DNA of 44,755 nucleotides from Candidatus Thalassarchaeaceae archaeon (GCA_029250665.1 JAQXEV010000006.1:1-44755), one strand, 5' to 3'; positions 36,129 through 44,755 are shown, numbered from the stretch's first letter. The notes: generated by a model not told the origin, from the letters alone. Program-made: numbers and translations.

Positions 36129-36566
36129 ATGGTCAGCAAGAAAGCAGGAAAGCAGCGTCAGGCTCAGACCGACGCACCGATTCATGTCCGTAGGAAGCGC
36201 ATTCGCGCACGCCTGATCACAGATGACCCTGACCTTGCATCGATTCGTTCGGTCACCGTCAGGGTCGGAGACGAGGTCGAAGTCCTTCGCGGTGACTTCG
36301 GATTCCCTAACAGCGTCAAGGCTGACTCACGCGGCAAGCGTTTGGGACAGTCACGCGGACGCTCCGGCATCAAGTCAAAAGTCGTTGGAGTCAACGCAAA
36401 GAGCGGATTTATCCTAGTCGAGGGCGTCACTACGGCGACCGCCGACGGAAAGGAGGAAGCACTTCCAATCCATCCATCTAATCTCATTGTCATCAAGCTA
36501 TACGATGGTGACCCACTGCGCATCAAGCGCATCATGGAACGTTCCAACGGAGGTGCTGAACAATGA
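36129..36566 (+). CDS. rpl24: Ribosomal protein L24 (uL24)
   Basis: 'VGDEVEVLRGDF', 'KEEALPIHPSNLIVIKL'. Confidence 0.95.
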   Translation: MVSKKAGKQRQAQTDAPIHVRRKRIRARLITDDPDLASIRSVTVRVGDEVEVLRGDFGFPNSVKADSRGKRLGQSRGRSGIKSKVVGVNAKSGFILVEGVTTATADGKEEALPIHPSNLIVIKLYDGDPLRIKRIMERSNGGAEQ

Positions 36567-37261
36567 GTAGCAGCCACATGAAGAGACTGACAATGCCACG
36601 AAGCTGGCCACTAACTCGCAAGACCGATATTTGGGTCCAGAAGCCTAACCCCGGAGGCCATCCCGATGAGATGTGCATGCCGCTTGGCCTGATTCTACGC
36701 GATGTTCTCGACCTCGCGCACTCCCAGCGAGAAGCAAGGCGCATGACAGCAACTCGCCAGGTGCTCGTCGATGGGCGCATCGAGACTGATGTCGGCCGCG
36801 GCGTCGGCCTAATGGATGTCCTCACCATTGGCGAGGACAACTTCCGCTGTATCCTCGACCAGAACGGTAAACTCCGCTACCGCAAGATTTCCGCTAAGCA
36901 GGCTACAACCAAGTTGTGCCGCGTCATGGGTAAGACTACCCTGCGCGGCGGTAAGACTCAGATTCACCTGCACGATGGGCGCAATTTCACCATTGAAGAC
37001 GCCAATCTGTACAATTCTGGCGACTCTCTTGTAATCTCACTACCTGATCAAGAGGTCGCTGGCCACCACGCCTTCGGCGAGGGAGTACAGGCTTACCTCA
37101 CCGGAGGAAGCCACATCGGTACCACCGCGAAGGTTGTCTCAAGGGACGTAAAGCGTTCCTCGAAGGCTAACGAGGTCCAGTTCGCGGACTTCGGTACAGT
37201 CGCTGACTACGTCTTCGTCATTGGTTCCGACAAGGATCTGCCACTGGAGGTGAAGGCTTGA
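36563..37261 (+). CDS. rps4e: Ribosomal protein S4e
   Basis: 'HMKRLTMPRSWPLTRKTDIWVQKPNPGGHP'. Confidence 0.96.
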   Translation: MSSSHMKRLTMPRSWPLTRKTDIWVQKPNPGGHPDEMCMPLGLILRDVLDLAHSQREARRMTATRQVLVDGRIETDVGRGVGLMDVLTIGEDNFRCILDQNGKLRYRKISAKQATTKLCRVMGKTTLRGGKTQIHLHDGRNFTIEDANLYNSGDSLVISLPDQEVAGHHAFGEGVQAYLTGGSHIGTTAKVVSRDVKRSSKANEVQFADFGTVADYVFVIGSDKDLPLEVKA

Positions 37262-37785
37262 GCGAATCAGTCAATCCTATGCTTGCTCCTCGCATCGCTA
37301 AGGTCACTGTCAACATCGGTGTCGGCGAGGCAGGTGCTCGTCTCCAGCTCGCCGAGCGTGTGCTCGAGTTACTCACCGGACTGAAGCCGGTTCGCACCAT
37401 TTCCAAGAGTACCAACCGTGATCTAGGCACCCGCGAGGGCGCTCCAATCGGTTGCAAGGTTACAATCCGTGATTCAACTACCATCGGTTCCTTCCTTAAG
37501 GACGCATTTTGGGTTCGTGAGAACACTCTGCCCGCTTGGCATTTCGATCAGTCGGGTAACCTCTCGTTCGGAATTGCGGACTACACAGACTTCCCCGAGC
37601 AGAAGTATGACCCGGACATCGGCATCTTCGGCATGGACATCAACATCGTACTCGAGCGCCCAGGACACAGGGTATCCCGCCGCCGCCGCCGCGCGGCCAA
37701 GGTAGGGGTGCCTCACCGAGTGGGCAGGGACGAGTCCAGAGAGTGGTTCAAGGAACACTTCGGACTGACCATTGTGGAGGAGTGA
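37258..37785 (+). CDS. rpl5: Ribosomal protein L5 (uL5)
   Basis: 'KVTVNIGVGEAGARLQLAERVLELLTG', 'IGIFGMDINIVLERPG'. Confidence 0.96.
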   Translation: MSESVNPMLAPRIAKVTVNIGVGEAGARLQLAERVLELLTGLKPVRTISKSTNRDLGTREGAPIGCKVTIRDSTTIGSFLKDAFWVRENTLPAWHFDQSGNLSFGIADYTDFPEQKYDPDIGIFGMDINIVLERPGHRVSRRRRRAAKVGVPHRVGRDESREWFKEHFGLTIVEE

Positions 37786-37788
37786 AGC

Positions 37789-37941
37789 ATGGCACGAGAT
37801 CATGGAGAAACTATCGGCCGAACAAACGGATGCCGACGCTGCGGACGCAAGCGCGGCATGATTCGCCGACATGGCCTACGATTGTGCCGCCAGTGCTTCC
37901 GAGATGTGGCCCCACAAATCGGTTTCAAGAAATATTCGTGA
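37789..37941 (+). CDS. rps14: Ribosomal protein S14, zinc-binding type (50 aa; absent from supplied ORF track)
   Basis: Translation [50 protein letters not shown]; CxxC...CxxC and position between L5 and S8. Confidence 0.95.
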   Translation: MARDHGETIGRTNGCRRCGRKRGMIRRHGLRLCRQCFRDVAPQIGFKKYS

Positions 37942-37952
37942 GGTGATGAAGG

Positions 37953-38342
37953 ATGCAATTTGACCCATTGAGTGACGCTTTCGTCCGCATTTTCAACGCG
38001 GAGCAAGCCGGACATTACGAAGTGACATTGAGCCCTGCCAGCAAGTTGCTTGGCAGTATGCTCTCTATCATGCAGAAGTCCGGATATGTAGGAGAATTCC
38101 AACAAATCGAGGACGGTCGAGGAGGTGGATTCCGTATCGAGTTGATCGGAGCGATCAACCGCTGTGGAGTCATCAAGCCACGACACTCGGTCAAGAGGAC
38201 AGATTACGATAAGTGGGAGTCGCGCTACTTGCCGGCTCAGGACTTCGGTCTTCTGATCCTGACAACCAATCAAGGTGTGATGAACCACCACGATGCGAAG
38301 AAGGAGCGTGTCGGCGGGCGATTGCTCGCGTACATCTTCTGA
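37953..38342 (+). CDS. rps8: Ribosomal protein S8 (uS8)
   Basis: Position and C-terminal 'GVMNHHDAKKERVGGRLLAYIF'. Confidence 0.95.
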   Translation: MQFDPLSDAFVRIFNAEQAGHYEVTLSPASKLLGSMLSIMQKSGYVGEFQQIEDGRGGGFRIELIGAINRCGVIKPRHSVKRTDYDKWESRYLPAQDFGLLILTTNQGVMNHHDAKKERVGGRLLAYIF

Positions 38343-38355
38343 GGAGTGATGAAGT

Positions 38356-38910
38356 ATGCCAAAATTGGATAAGATTTCACACACTATCGCTCTCCCTGAG
38401 GGAGTCTCCGCCACTCTCGCTGGTCACGACGTGACTCTGGCAAAGGATGGCAAGTCATTGACACGTGAGTTCCGCCACCCTCGTGTTGAGGTTCGTGATT
38501 CCTCAGAAGGAATCGAAGTATTCTGCAACCTACCACGTCGCAAGGAGAAGGCTCTCGCTGGAACTTGGGCGGCGCATCTAAACAACATGGCCCGAGGACT
38601 CGATTCGGGCTTCGTGTACAAGCTCAAGGCTGTGTATTCTCACTTCCCTATGACAATCAAGGTGCAAGGCAACCAGATGACCATCACCAACCTGTTTGGC
38701 GAGAAGGTCCCTCGAGTCGCTGCTCTACCATGGTCGCCTGCCGACGTCGAGGTCGAGGTCTCAAACAAGACCGACATCACCGTCAGAGGCGCTAACCGCG
38801 AACAGGTCGGCCAGACCGCGGCGAATATCGAGCGCTCCTGTCACATCAAGAAGCGAGACCGACGTGTTTTCCAGGATGGAATCTACATCGTCTCTAAGGG
38901 AGACCAATGA
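38356..38910 (+). CDS. rpl6: Ribosomal protein L6 (uL6)
   Basis: Position; 'GFVYKLKAVYSHFPMTIKV', 'RDRRVFQDGIYIVSKG'. Confidence 0.95.
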   Translation: MPKLDKISHTIALPEGVSATLAGHDVTLAKDGKSLTREFRHPRVEVRDSSEGIEVFCNLPRRKEKALAGTWAAHLNNMARGLDSGFVYKLKAVYSHFPMTIKVQGNQMTITNLFGEKVPRVAALPWSPADVEVEVSNKTDITVRGANREQVGQTAANIERSCHIKKRDRRVFQDGIYIVSKGDQ

Positions 38911-38920
38911 GGGGTGATTG

Positions 38921-39598
38921 ATGATGGATTACGAAGGTAAAACAGTCGCTGAACTGAAGGATCTGCTCCGTGCAGCCGAATTGCCGGTATCCGGTAAGAA
39001 GGCCGATCTCATTGCTCGCCTACAGGAGGCTGGAGATACTCCAGCCGCCGTCGAAGAAGTCGACAACGAAGAAGTCCCGGAAGATATCTCTGATGATGTC
39101 GAGATGGACGAGGTCGATGACGACTTCGAAGGTGAGGAATTTGAGGACGAGTGGGATGACTTCCACACAGCTCGCCAGAAACCGGTCCTCGACGATGCAA
39201 CCAAGGAAGCGCTCGCAACCCGTGCGGCTCAGAAGAAGAAGCAACCTGCTTTCCGCCGCCAAGAGTGGTTCCGCTACAAGCGTCTCTCGCGCACTGGCTG
39301 GAAGAAGCCACGCGGAGACGACTCGAGCCAGCGCAAGAACCGCAAGTATCGCTCTCCTATGGTCCGTATCGGCTTCGGCAAGATTGCTGACGCTCGCGGA
39401 CTCCACCCCTCTGGATTCGAAGAAGTTCTCGTCAGCACTGCTGGCGACCTCGACGGACTCGATCCGGAGCGCCAGGCCGTACGTATCTCAGCCTCGGTCG
39501 GCAATCGCAAGAGATCAAGCATCCACGACCGCGCCGACGATCTCGGTCTACGCGTTCTCAATCGCCGTCGCTTCGCGCGCAAGGGGGACTTGAGATGA
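38921..39598 (+). CDS. rpl32e: Ribosomal protein L32e with N-terminal SAP-like domain and acidic linker
   Basis: N-term 'YEGKTVAELKDLLRAAELPVSGKKADLIARLQEA' (SAP-like); C-term 'GWKKPRGDDSSQRKNRKYRSPMVRIGFG'. Confidence 0.93.
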   Translation: MMDYEGKTVAELKDLLRAAELPVSGKKADLIARLQEAGDTPAAVEEVDNEEVPEDISDDVEMDEVDDDFEGEEFEDEWDDFHTARQKPVLDDATKEALATRAAQKKKQPAFRRQEWFRYKRLSRTGWKKPRGDDSSQRKNRKYRSPMVRIGFGKIADARGLHPSGFEEVLVSTAGDLDGLDPERQAVRISASVGNRKRSSIHDRADDLGLRVLNRRRFARKGDLR

Positions 39599-40071
39599 TG
39601 ATCACGAATCAGAAGAGACTCGCGGCTGCAATCTTTAGCCAGCGAGAGGGACGCGTTGTCGGAATCCACAGAATTTGGGTCGACAAGGACTACCTCGACG
39701 ATGTTGCCAACGCTGTCCAGAAGAACGACGTTCGCCGCCTCATCGAGGAGGGCGTAATCAAGGCACGACCTTTGGTCGGAACCAGCCGTTCACGAGCTCG
39801 CAAGGCAGCTGCTCAGAAGTCGAAGGGACGACGCACAGGTCAAGGTTCGAGGAAAGGTACCTTGAATTCCCGTAACCCACGAAAGCACCGCTGGATGAGA
39901 ACAATCCGAGCACAACGCAGGACTTTGAAGGAAATGAGGGTCGACGAAACCCTCACTCCATCTGAATACCGCTACTACTACAGGAAGGCCAAGGGTGGAT
40001 CATACCGCTCTGTCTCCCACATGAAGTCGAACATGGAAATCGACGGAATCAAGCTCGGAGGTGAGCAGTGA
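39595..40071 (+). CDS. rpl19e: Ribosomal protein L19e
   Basis: 'QKRLAAAIFSQREGRVVGIHRIW', 'GSRKGTLNSRNPRKHRWMRTIRAQRR'. Confidence 0.95.
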   Translation: MMITNQKRLAAAIFSQREGRVVGIHRIWVDKDYLDDVANAVQKNDVRRLIEEGVIKARPLVGTSRSRARKAAAQKSKGRRTGQGSRKGTLNSRNPRKHRWMRTIRAQRRTLKEMRVDETLTPSEYRYYYRKAKGGSYRSVSHMKSNMEIDGIKLGGEQ

Positions 40072-40586
40072 TGGCACACGGTAAGAACCAGAGACTCCGC
40101 TACAAGCGTCGCCGCAATGGCGAAACAGATTATCGCCGCAGAATGCGAATGCTTCGCGGTGGCAGTGCACGAGCAGTCGTCCGTGTGACGAACACTCAGA
40201 CAATCTGTCAATTGGTTGATTACGAGATCAGCGGTGACAATATCACAGTCTCAATTGATGGCAAGATGCTCGTCAACAAGTTCGCTTGGCCTCTCGATGC
40301 TTCTCGCAAATCAGTTCCAGCCAGCTACTTGTCTGGATACGCGATGGGTAAGGCTGCAATCGCTGCCGGACACGACGAGGCCATCCTCGACATCGGTCTA
40401 GCATCCTCTACCCCAGGAAATCGCGTCTTTGCTGCCCTCAAAGGAATGGTCGACGCAGGCCTTGATATTCCACACAGTGACAATGTGCTGCCAGAAGATG
40501 ACCGCATCAGCGGTGCACACATCGACGATTCGATCGCAGCAGCAGTCGAGACGACAAAGAAGGCAATAGAGGAGGCGAATGCATGA
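40071..40586 (+). CDS. rpl18: Ribosomal protein L18 (uL18)
   Basis: 'RLRYKRRRNGETDYRRRMRMLRGGSARAVVRVTN'; ATG overlaps rpl19e stop (TGATG). Confidence 0.95.
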   Translation: MAHGKNQRLRYKRRRNGETDYRRRMRMLRGGSARAVVRVTNTQTICQLVDYEISGDNITVSIDGKMLVNKFAWPLDASRKSVPASYLSGYAMGKAAIAAGHDEAILDIGLASSTPGNRVFAALKGMVDAGLDIPHSDNVLPEDDRISGAHIDDSIAAAVETTKKAIEEANA

Positions 40587-41353
40587 GCGAAGAGACACCC
40601 GATATCGTCGAAGAAGCTCCAGCAATCGCCCCCGGCCTCGCTTTGGCGATGGCCGAGGTAGAGGATACATCTCCTCGCCGTCGCCGAGGTCCAGACCCTC
40701 TTGCGGCTCTGCGAACTTGGCAACCACGCACCCGTCTTGGGCGCATGGTGTACAACGGTCAAATTCTCACCTACGAAGAAGCCCTCAAGACTGGTCTACC
40801 AATTCGCGAAGTCGAAATCGTTGACGCACTCCTTCCAGGTATGACTGACGACGTTCTCGCGGTCAACATGATTCAGCGCATGACTGACTCCGGTCGCCGT
40901 GTGCGATTCAACGTCCTCTGTGTCGTTGGCAATAGTGACGGATACGTTGGGCTGGCAATCTGCAAGGGTAAGGAGGTCGCTCAAACTATCCGTAAGGCGA
41001 TTGACAAGGCCAAGTTGAACTTGATTCCAGTCATGCGTGGTAATGGTTCATGGGAATCTGGAGGCGGCCCCGGCACCTCCGTTCCACTGAAGATTACCGG
41101 CCGTTCAGGTTCCACTCGAGTCACTTTGATGCCAGCACCTGCTGGAAAGGGACTCGTCATTGGTGACTACGGACGCCGCGTTCTGCTTTTGGCTGGCGTC
41201 TCCGATGTCTGGAGCCGCTCCGCGGGTCAGACTCGAACAACCATCAATTACGCACAGGCTACATTCAACGCCCTCGTCGAGTTGAACAAGACTCGAATCA
41301 GCGAAGGAGATCGAAATCGCCTGAACATCACCAGCGGGAGGGGAGAACAATGA
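40583..41353 (+). CDS. rps5: Ribosomal protein S5 (uS5)
   Basis: 'RRVRFNVLCVVGNSDGYVGLAICKGKEVAQTIRKAIDKAK'. Confidence 0.96.
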   Translation: MSEETPDIVEEAPAIAPGLALAMAEVEDTSPRRRRGPDPLAALRTWQPRTRLGRMVYNGQILTYEEALKTGLPIREVEIVDALLPGMTDDVLAVNMIQRMTDSGRRVRFNVLCVVGNSDGYVGLAICKGKEVAQTIRKAIDKAKLNLIPVMRGNGSWESGGGPGTSVPLKITGRSGSTRVTLMPAPAGKGLVIGDYGRRVLLLAGVSDVWSRSAGQTRTTINYAQATFNALVELNKTRISEGDRNRLNITSGRGEQ

Positions 41354-41820
41354 CCTTCCTCGTTGTACGCGTACGAAGTGACCGTGGAGTCGAGCGCAGC
41401 ATCCGTGACACCATGGGTATGCTCAACCTGACCCGCGTCAACCACGCGACAATCGTCCCAGAGAGTTCCACATACGCTGGAATGCTCCAGAAGTCCAAGG
41501 ACTTCGTCACATGGGGTGTCGTCGACGCTGGAACAATCGAGAACCTTCTGACTCAGCGTGGTCGAATGGTCGGCGACAAGCCGGTTGACGACGCTGCTGT
41601 GAAGGCTGGATCAGACTTCAAGACAGTCAAGGCCTTCGCCAAGGCTCTAGCCTCTGGAGAGGCATCGATGAAGTCGGTAGACGGACTCAAGCCAGTCCTG
41701 CGTCTTCACCCGCCACGCGGTGCGAAGGGATGGGGCGGCATCAAGCGAGCTTACTCGGTCGGCGGCGCTCTCGGATTCCGAGGCGACGAGATCAGTTCTC
41801 TCGCAGAGAGAATGATTTGA
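41350..41820 (+). CDS. rpl30: Ribosomal protein L30 (uL30)
   Basis: 'TMGMLNLTRVNHATIVPES', position after S5. Confidence 0.95.
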   Translation: MTFLVVRVRSDRGVERSIRDTMGMLNLTRVNHATIVPESSTYAGMLQKSKDFVTWGVVDAGTIENLLTQRGRMVGDKPVDDAAVKAGSDFKTVKAFAKALASGEASMKSVDGLKPVLRLHPPRGAKGWGGIKRAYSVGGALGFRGDEISSLAERMI

Positions 41821-41830
41821 GGTGAGATGA

Positions 41831-42253
41831 ATGGTATCACGAACTAACAAATTCCGAGGTCGCTCCCGTTATCACGGTCGCGGTAAGAAAGCCGGCCGTG
41901 GTGCTGGTCTACGTGGTGGACGAGGTAATGCTGGAATCAACAAGCACCGCCTCATGACTCGCCTCAAGTACATGCCAGGTCACTGGGGAATGCACGGATT
42001 CAACCGTCATCCAAGTCTTCGCAAGGTCAACGTCAGCATCAATCTCATGCAAGTTTGCCAGATGACAGAGGGCGATTCGGTCGACCTCGGTCAGATGGGA
42101 TATGACAAACTACTCGGCAGCGGTCGAATTGACCGCGCGATTACAATCACCGTTGCTTCAGCCAGCGCGCGTGCCATCGAGAAGGTGGAAGCCGCAGGCG
42201 GGTCAGTCATCCTCGGCGACGGAGACGACTCAGACGAATGGGAAGAGGAATGA
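41831..42253 (+). CDS. rpl15: Ribosomal protein L15 (uL15)
   Basis: 'RGRSRYHGRGKKAGRGAGLRGGRGNAG', position before secY. Confidence 0.95.
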   Translation: MVSRTNKFRGRSRYHGRGKKAGRGAGLRGGRGNAGINKHRLMTRLKYMPGHWGMHGFNRHPSLRKVNVSINLMQVCQMTEGDSVDLGQMGYDKLLGSGRIDRAITITVASASARAIEKVEAAGGSVILGDGDDSDEWEEE

Positions 42254-42314
42254 TTGGGACTCAAAAACTCGATTTGATGAAATAAAGGATAAGCAGCGGC
42301 GCGGGTGATCGATT

Positions 42315-44237
42315 ATGGAAGAACGACGTCCCTCCTACATTGGTATTGTCGCGCTTTCCATCATCTACTGGGGAGCATTAACCTGGTGGCAGAAGGATGC
42401 TCTTTTCGGAACCGATTCCGATCTACAGATGAAAGCGCTAACAATGTTGGGGACATCATTCCCATACATTGGTTTCGTAATTTGGGGTACTTCTTCCGAT
42501 CTTCCAGAGAACATCGCTGAAACTCCTTATCTTGGAAGGATGCTGAAACCGACCATTTGGCTCGCCTTCATCGCTTTCTTCTTCGCTTGGGGTTTGAAGG
42601 ATTCATCCACGGTCGGATATCTGCTAGTAGGAGTTGGACTTCTTGGACTTGCAACAGGTCTTTGTTTAGCCTGTCTAATGTATTCAGGCTCAGGATCAAG
42701 TCGACTCTACGGGCTTCAGCGTTTGGTGGATGTTTATCCATCTATCACCAAGCCCGAGGGTCACGTCCGCTTCAATCAGAAATTGTGGACTACGACCCTC
42801 GTTCTCATCATTTACTTCATGATGACAAATGTGATGATTTGGGGTCTGTCTGAGTCGACCCTCGACGTCTTCTCGTCATTCCGCGCAATCATGGCCGGCG
42901 CCTCGGGTTCGATCATGCACCTCGGTATCGGTCCGATTGTTACAGGTTCGATTATCATGCAATTATTTGCTGGTGCCAAGATTATCCAACTCGATTTGCA
43001 GGACACGGCTGACAAGCAACTGTACCAAGGCGTGCAGAAGATTCTCGTTCTACTGATGATTCCAATCGAGTCCATCCCTCAGGTCTACGGATTCCTCGAC
43101 CCACATGGAGATATCATCACCCAGTACGGTGTAGGATGGGCTAACGCGATTATCGTCGCTCAGTTATTCGTCGGTTCATACCTCGTGTTCCTGCTTGATG
43201 AGTTGGTCAGTAAGTGGGGTATTGGAAGCGGTATCTCGCTATTCATCGCAGCGGGTGTAGCTCAGTCCACCTTCGTTGGTACACTATCTCCACTGGCAAC
43301 AGTCCAGGGAACGCCGTATTCCTTGCAGAATCCTCCTTCAGGAACTCTGCCGATGATATTCTACACTCTGCGCACAGCAACGAATTCCGAATTGGTAAGT
43401 CAGAATGGTTTCGAATTGATATTACTCAATCACGCCAATCCTGTTGCTGCCTTGGTTTCGTCGATTATCGTGTTCCTCGTAGTGGCATATGCTGAATCGA
43501 GTAAACTCGAACTGCCACTGACACACGGTAAGGTGCGTGGCCACAGAGGCCAGTATCCAATCAGACTCGTCTATGCGAGTAACATTCCAGTGATTTTGAT
43601 GGCTGCTCTGCTTGCTAACGTGAATATGTTCACTCTCCTCTTCTGGTCCCATCCTACACTCTCTACGGTGCCGATATTGGGAAGTGAGGGGGCGTACAGT
43701 ATTTCTCCCTGGCTTGGTTCATACGAACCGGGTGCGACAACTCCCACAGGTGGATTCGCTTGGTATTCCTCGATGGTTAATGGAGTGGGTGATTGGCTCA
43801 TCCCGTTGCTGAATCAGTCTCCTGATGCCTATGGGCACGATCTTTGGCAGGTCATGGTTCACGTGATTGTCTATGTTACATTCATGACCGCCGGTTCGAC
43901 AGTCTTCGCGAAGTTCTGGATTGAGACTACCAATATGGGCTCGAAGGATGTTGCTAAGCAGATCGAGCGCACTGGAATGCAGATTCCTGGATTTAGGAAG
44001 AATCCGGTCGTCCTCGAACGAATTCTTGAGCGATATATTCCTCCTGTCACCGTCTTCTCTGGTGCATTCGTTGGTCTTCTCGCCGCCGGTGCAGACTTAC
44101 TCGGTACAGTTGGTAATGCGACCGGAACCGGATTGCTACTAGCGGTCGGAATTATCCTCCGAACATACGAGCAGATTCAGAAGGAACAGGCCATGGAAAT
44201 GCACCCTGTATTACGAGAATTCTTTGGTGCTGAATGA
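42315..44237 (+). CDS. secY: Preprotein translocase subunit SecY with about 150-aa N-terminal hydrophobic extension
   Basis: 'GSIMHLGIGPIVTGSIIMQLFAGAKII', 'ELVSKWGIGSGISLFIAAGVAQ', 'QIPGFRKNPVVLERILERYIPPVTVFSGAFVGLLAAGADLLGT'. Confidence 0.95.
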   Translation: MEERRPSYIGIVALSIIYWGALTWWQKDALFGTDSDLQMKALTMLGTSFPYIGFVIWGTSSDLPENIAETPYLGRMLKPTIWLAFIAFFFAWGLKDSSTVGYLLVGVGLLGLATGLCLACLMYSGSGSSRLYGLQRLVDVYPSITKPEGHVRFNQKLWTTTLVLIIYFMMTNVMIWGLSESTLDVFSSFRAIMAGASGSIMHLGIGPIVTGSIIMQLFAGAKIIQLDLQDTADKQLYQGVQKILVLLMIPIESIPQVYGFLDPHGDIITQYGVGWANAIIVAQLFVGSYLVFLLDELVSKWGIGSGISLFIAAGVAQSTFVGTLSPLATVQGTPYSLQNPPSGTLPMIFYTLRTATNSELVSQNGFELILLNHANPVAALVSSIIVFLVVAYAESSKLELPLTHGKVRGHRGQYPIRLVYASNIPVILMAALLANVNMFTLLFWSHPTLSTVPILGSEGAYSISPWLGSYEPGATTPTGGFAWYSSMVNGVGDWLIPLLNQSPDAYGHDLWQVMVHVIVYVTFMTAGSTVFAKFWIETTNMGSKDVAKQIERTGMQIPGFRKNPVVLERILERYIPPVTVFSGAFVGLLAAGADLLGTVGNATGTGLLLAVGIILRTYEQIQKEQAMEMHPVLREFFGAE

Positions 44238-44360
44238 GCCCAATAAAGCTCTCTAACCCAATGTAAACTATACTGTAAAACGGCGTTTGATTGCACCCCA
44301 CTCTAGACTACACAATCGCGGCGCAGTGCATCGATTATAGGTCGCAGCCCACTCGTCATC

Positions 44361-44368
44361 TTCATATA
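44361..44368 (+). promoter_or_regulatory. TATA-box-like element TTCATATA upstream of 16S leader RNA
   Basis: Same octamer as 29528-29535, located upstream of the 44381-44464 structured element. Confidence 0.45.
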
Positions 44369-44380
44369 CCGAAGGACGGT

Positions 44381-44464
44381 CGGCGGGCTGCTGCGTCAGA
44401 CTGGCGTTGGAGACTGAGGACCTTCGGGTCCGGTGAAGTTCTCCATCATGTCAGACGCACGCCG
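44381..44464 (+). ncRNA. Kink-turn-containing structured RNA in the 16S leader region (possibly H/ACA-like)
   Basis: CGGCG/CGCCG and GCGTC/GACGC lower stems; internal loop AGACTGGCGT/TCATGTCA; TGGAGACT/AG(T)TCTCCA stem; tandem GA/GA; 3-nt loop GGT; GGACC-TTCG-GGTCC cap. Confidence 0.55.
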
Positions 44465-44520
44465 AGGAAATGCAGTCGCGAACTCGATTCGCGATAAAGA
44501 GGTGAACCACGTTCAACTTG

Positions 44521-44538
44521 ACCCCCGACATAGGGGGT
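44521..44538 (+). repeat. Hairpin ACCCCC-GACATA-GGGGGT between structured RNA and 16S
   Basis: Perfect 6-bp inverted repeat. Confidence 0.4.
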
Positions 44539-44668
44539 GCAAGAAGCAGATTATTTCGATTCAAAATCAAAAATAGAATCGGTGTTCTGCGTCAATTTTC
44601 AATAAGAATCAGCAAAAACTTGTGATCCACTCGATACTTCCGTTAGGATTGTGATTCCGCTCACGCGA

Positions 44669-44755
44669 AATCCGGTTGATCCTGCCGGAGGCTACCGCTA
44701 TTGGAGTTCGATTAAGCCATGCGAGTCGAGAGTCTTAGGGACTCGGCGTACCGCT
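44669..44755 (+). rRNA. rrs: 16S rRNA, 5' end only (truncated by window)
   Basis: 'aatccggttgatcctgccggaggctaccgctattggagttcgattaagccatgcgagtcgagag' is the canonical archaeal 16S 5' end. Confidence 0.96.

Noticed and set aside
44381-44464. Firm H/ACA guide annotation
   Set aside because: Kink-turn and pocket are good but the expected ACA/ANA box reads ACG; left as a candidate.
1-44755. Mobile elements, integrases, phage genes, CRISPR arrays
   Set aside because: None recognisable in the ORF translations or by eye in the nucleotide sequence.

Overview
Archaeal chromosomal segment, most likely Thermoplasmatota/Poseidoniia (Marine Group II-like). This placement is an inference from protein character and gene order; no search was run. 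Left part (1-29.5 kb): MFS transporter; a three-gene split glutamate synthase locus; a D-amino-acid-oxidase-type flavoenzyme; PrsW-family and DUF92 membrane proteins; large secreted/surface proteins; an S8 subtilase; a class I/II aminotransferase; a thermosome subunit; a two-gene redox-like cassette; and a Hef-type helicase/nuclease. Right part (29.7-44.2 kb): canonical archaeal S10/spc ribosomal-protein supercluster, rpl3 to secY, including aIF1/SUI1, Rpp29 and a 50-aa S14 missing from the ORF track. The 5' end of a 16S rRNA lies at the right edge. No CRISPR array, transposase or phage module was seen. Main second-look items: (i) a ferredoxin-flavodoxin-SdhB-like fusion followed by an HdrB/SdhE-like CCG protein, both lacking most metal-ligand cysteines; (ii) an intron-containing tRNA-Trp whose intron carries a box C/D guide with correct +5 geometry for positions 34 and 39 and matched U-to-C changes in boxes C and D; (iii) two structured-RNA candidates, each preceded by the same TTCATATA box, one upstream of rpl3 and one (with a textbook kink-turn) upstream of 16S rRNA; (iv) unusual domain architectures (GATase-GXGXG fusion, SAP-L32e, N-terminally extended SecY).
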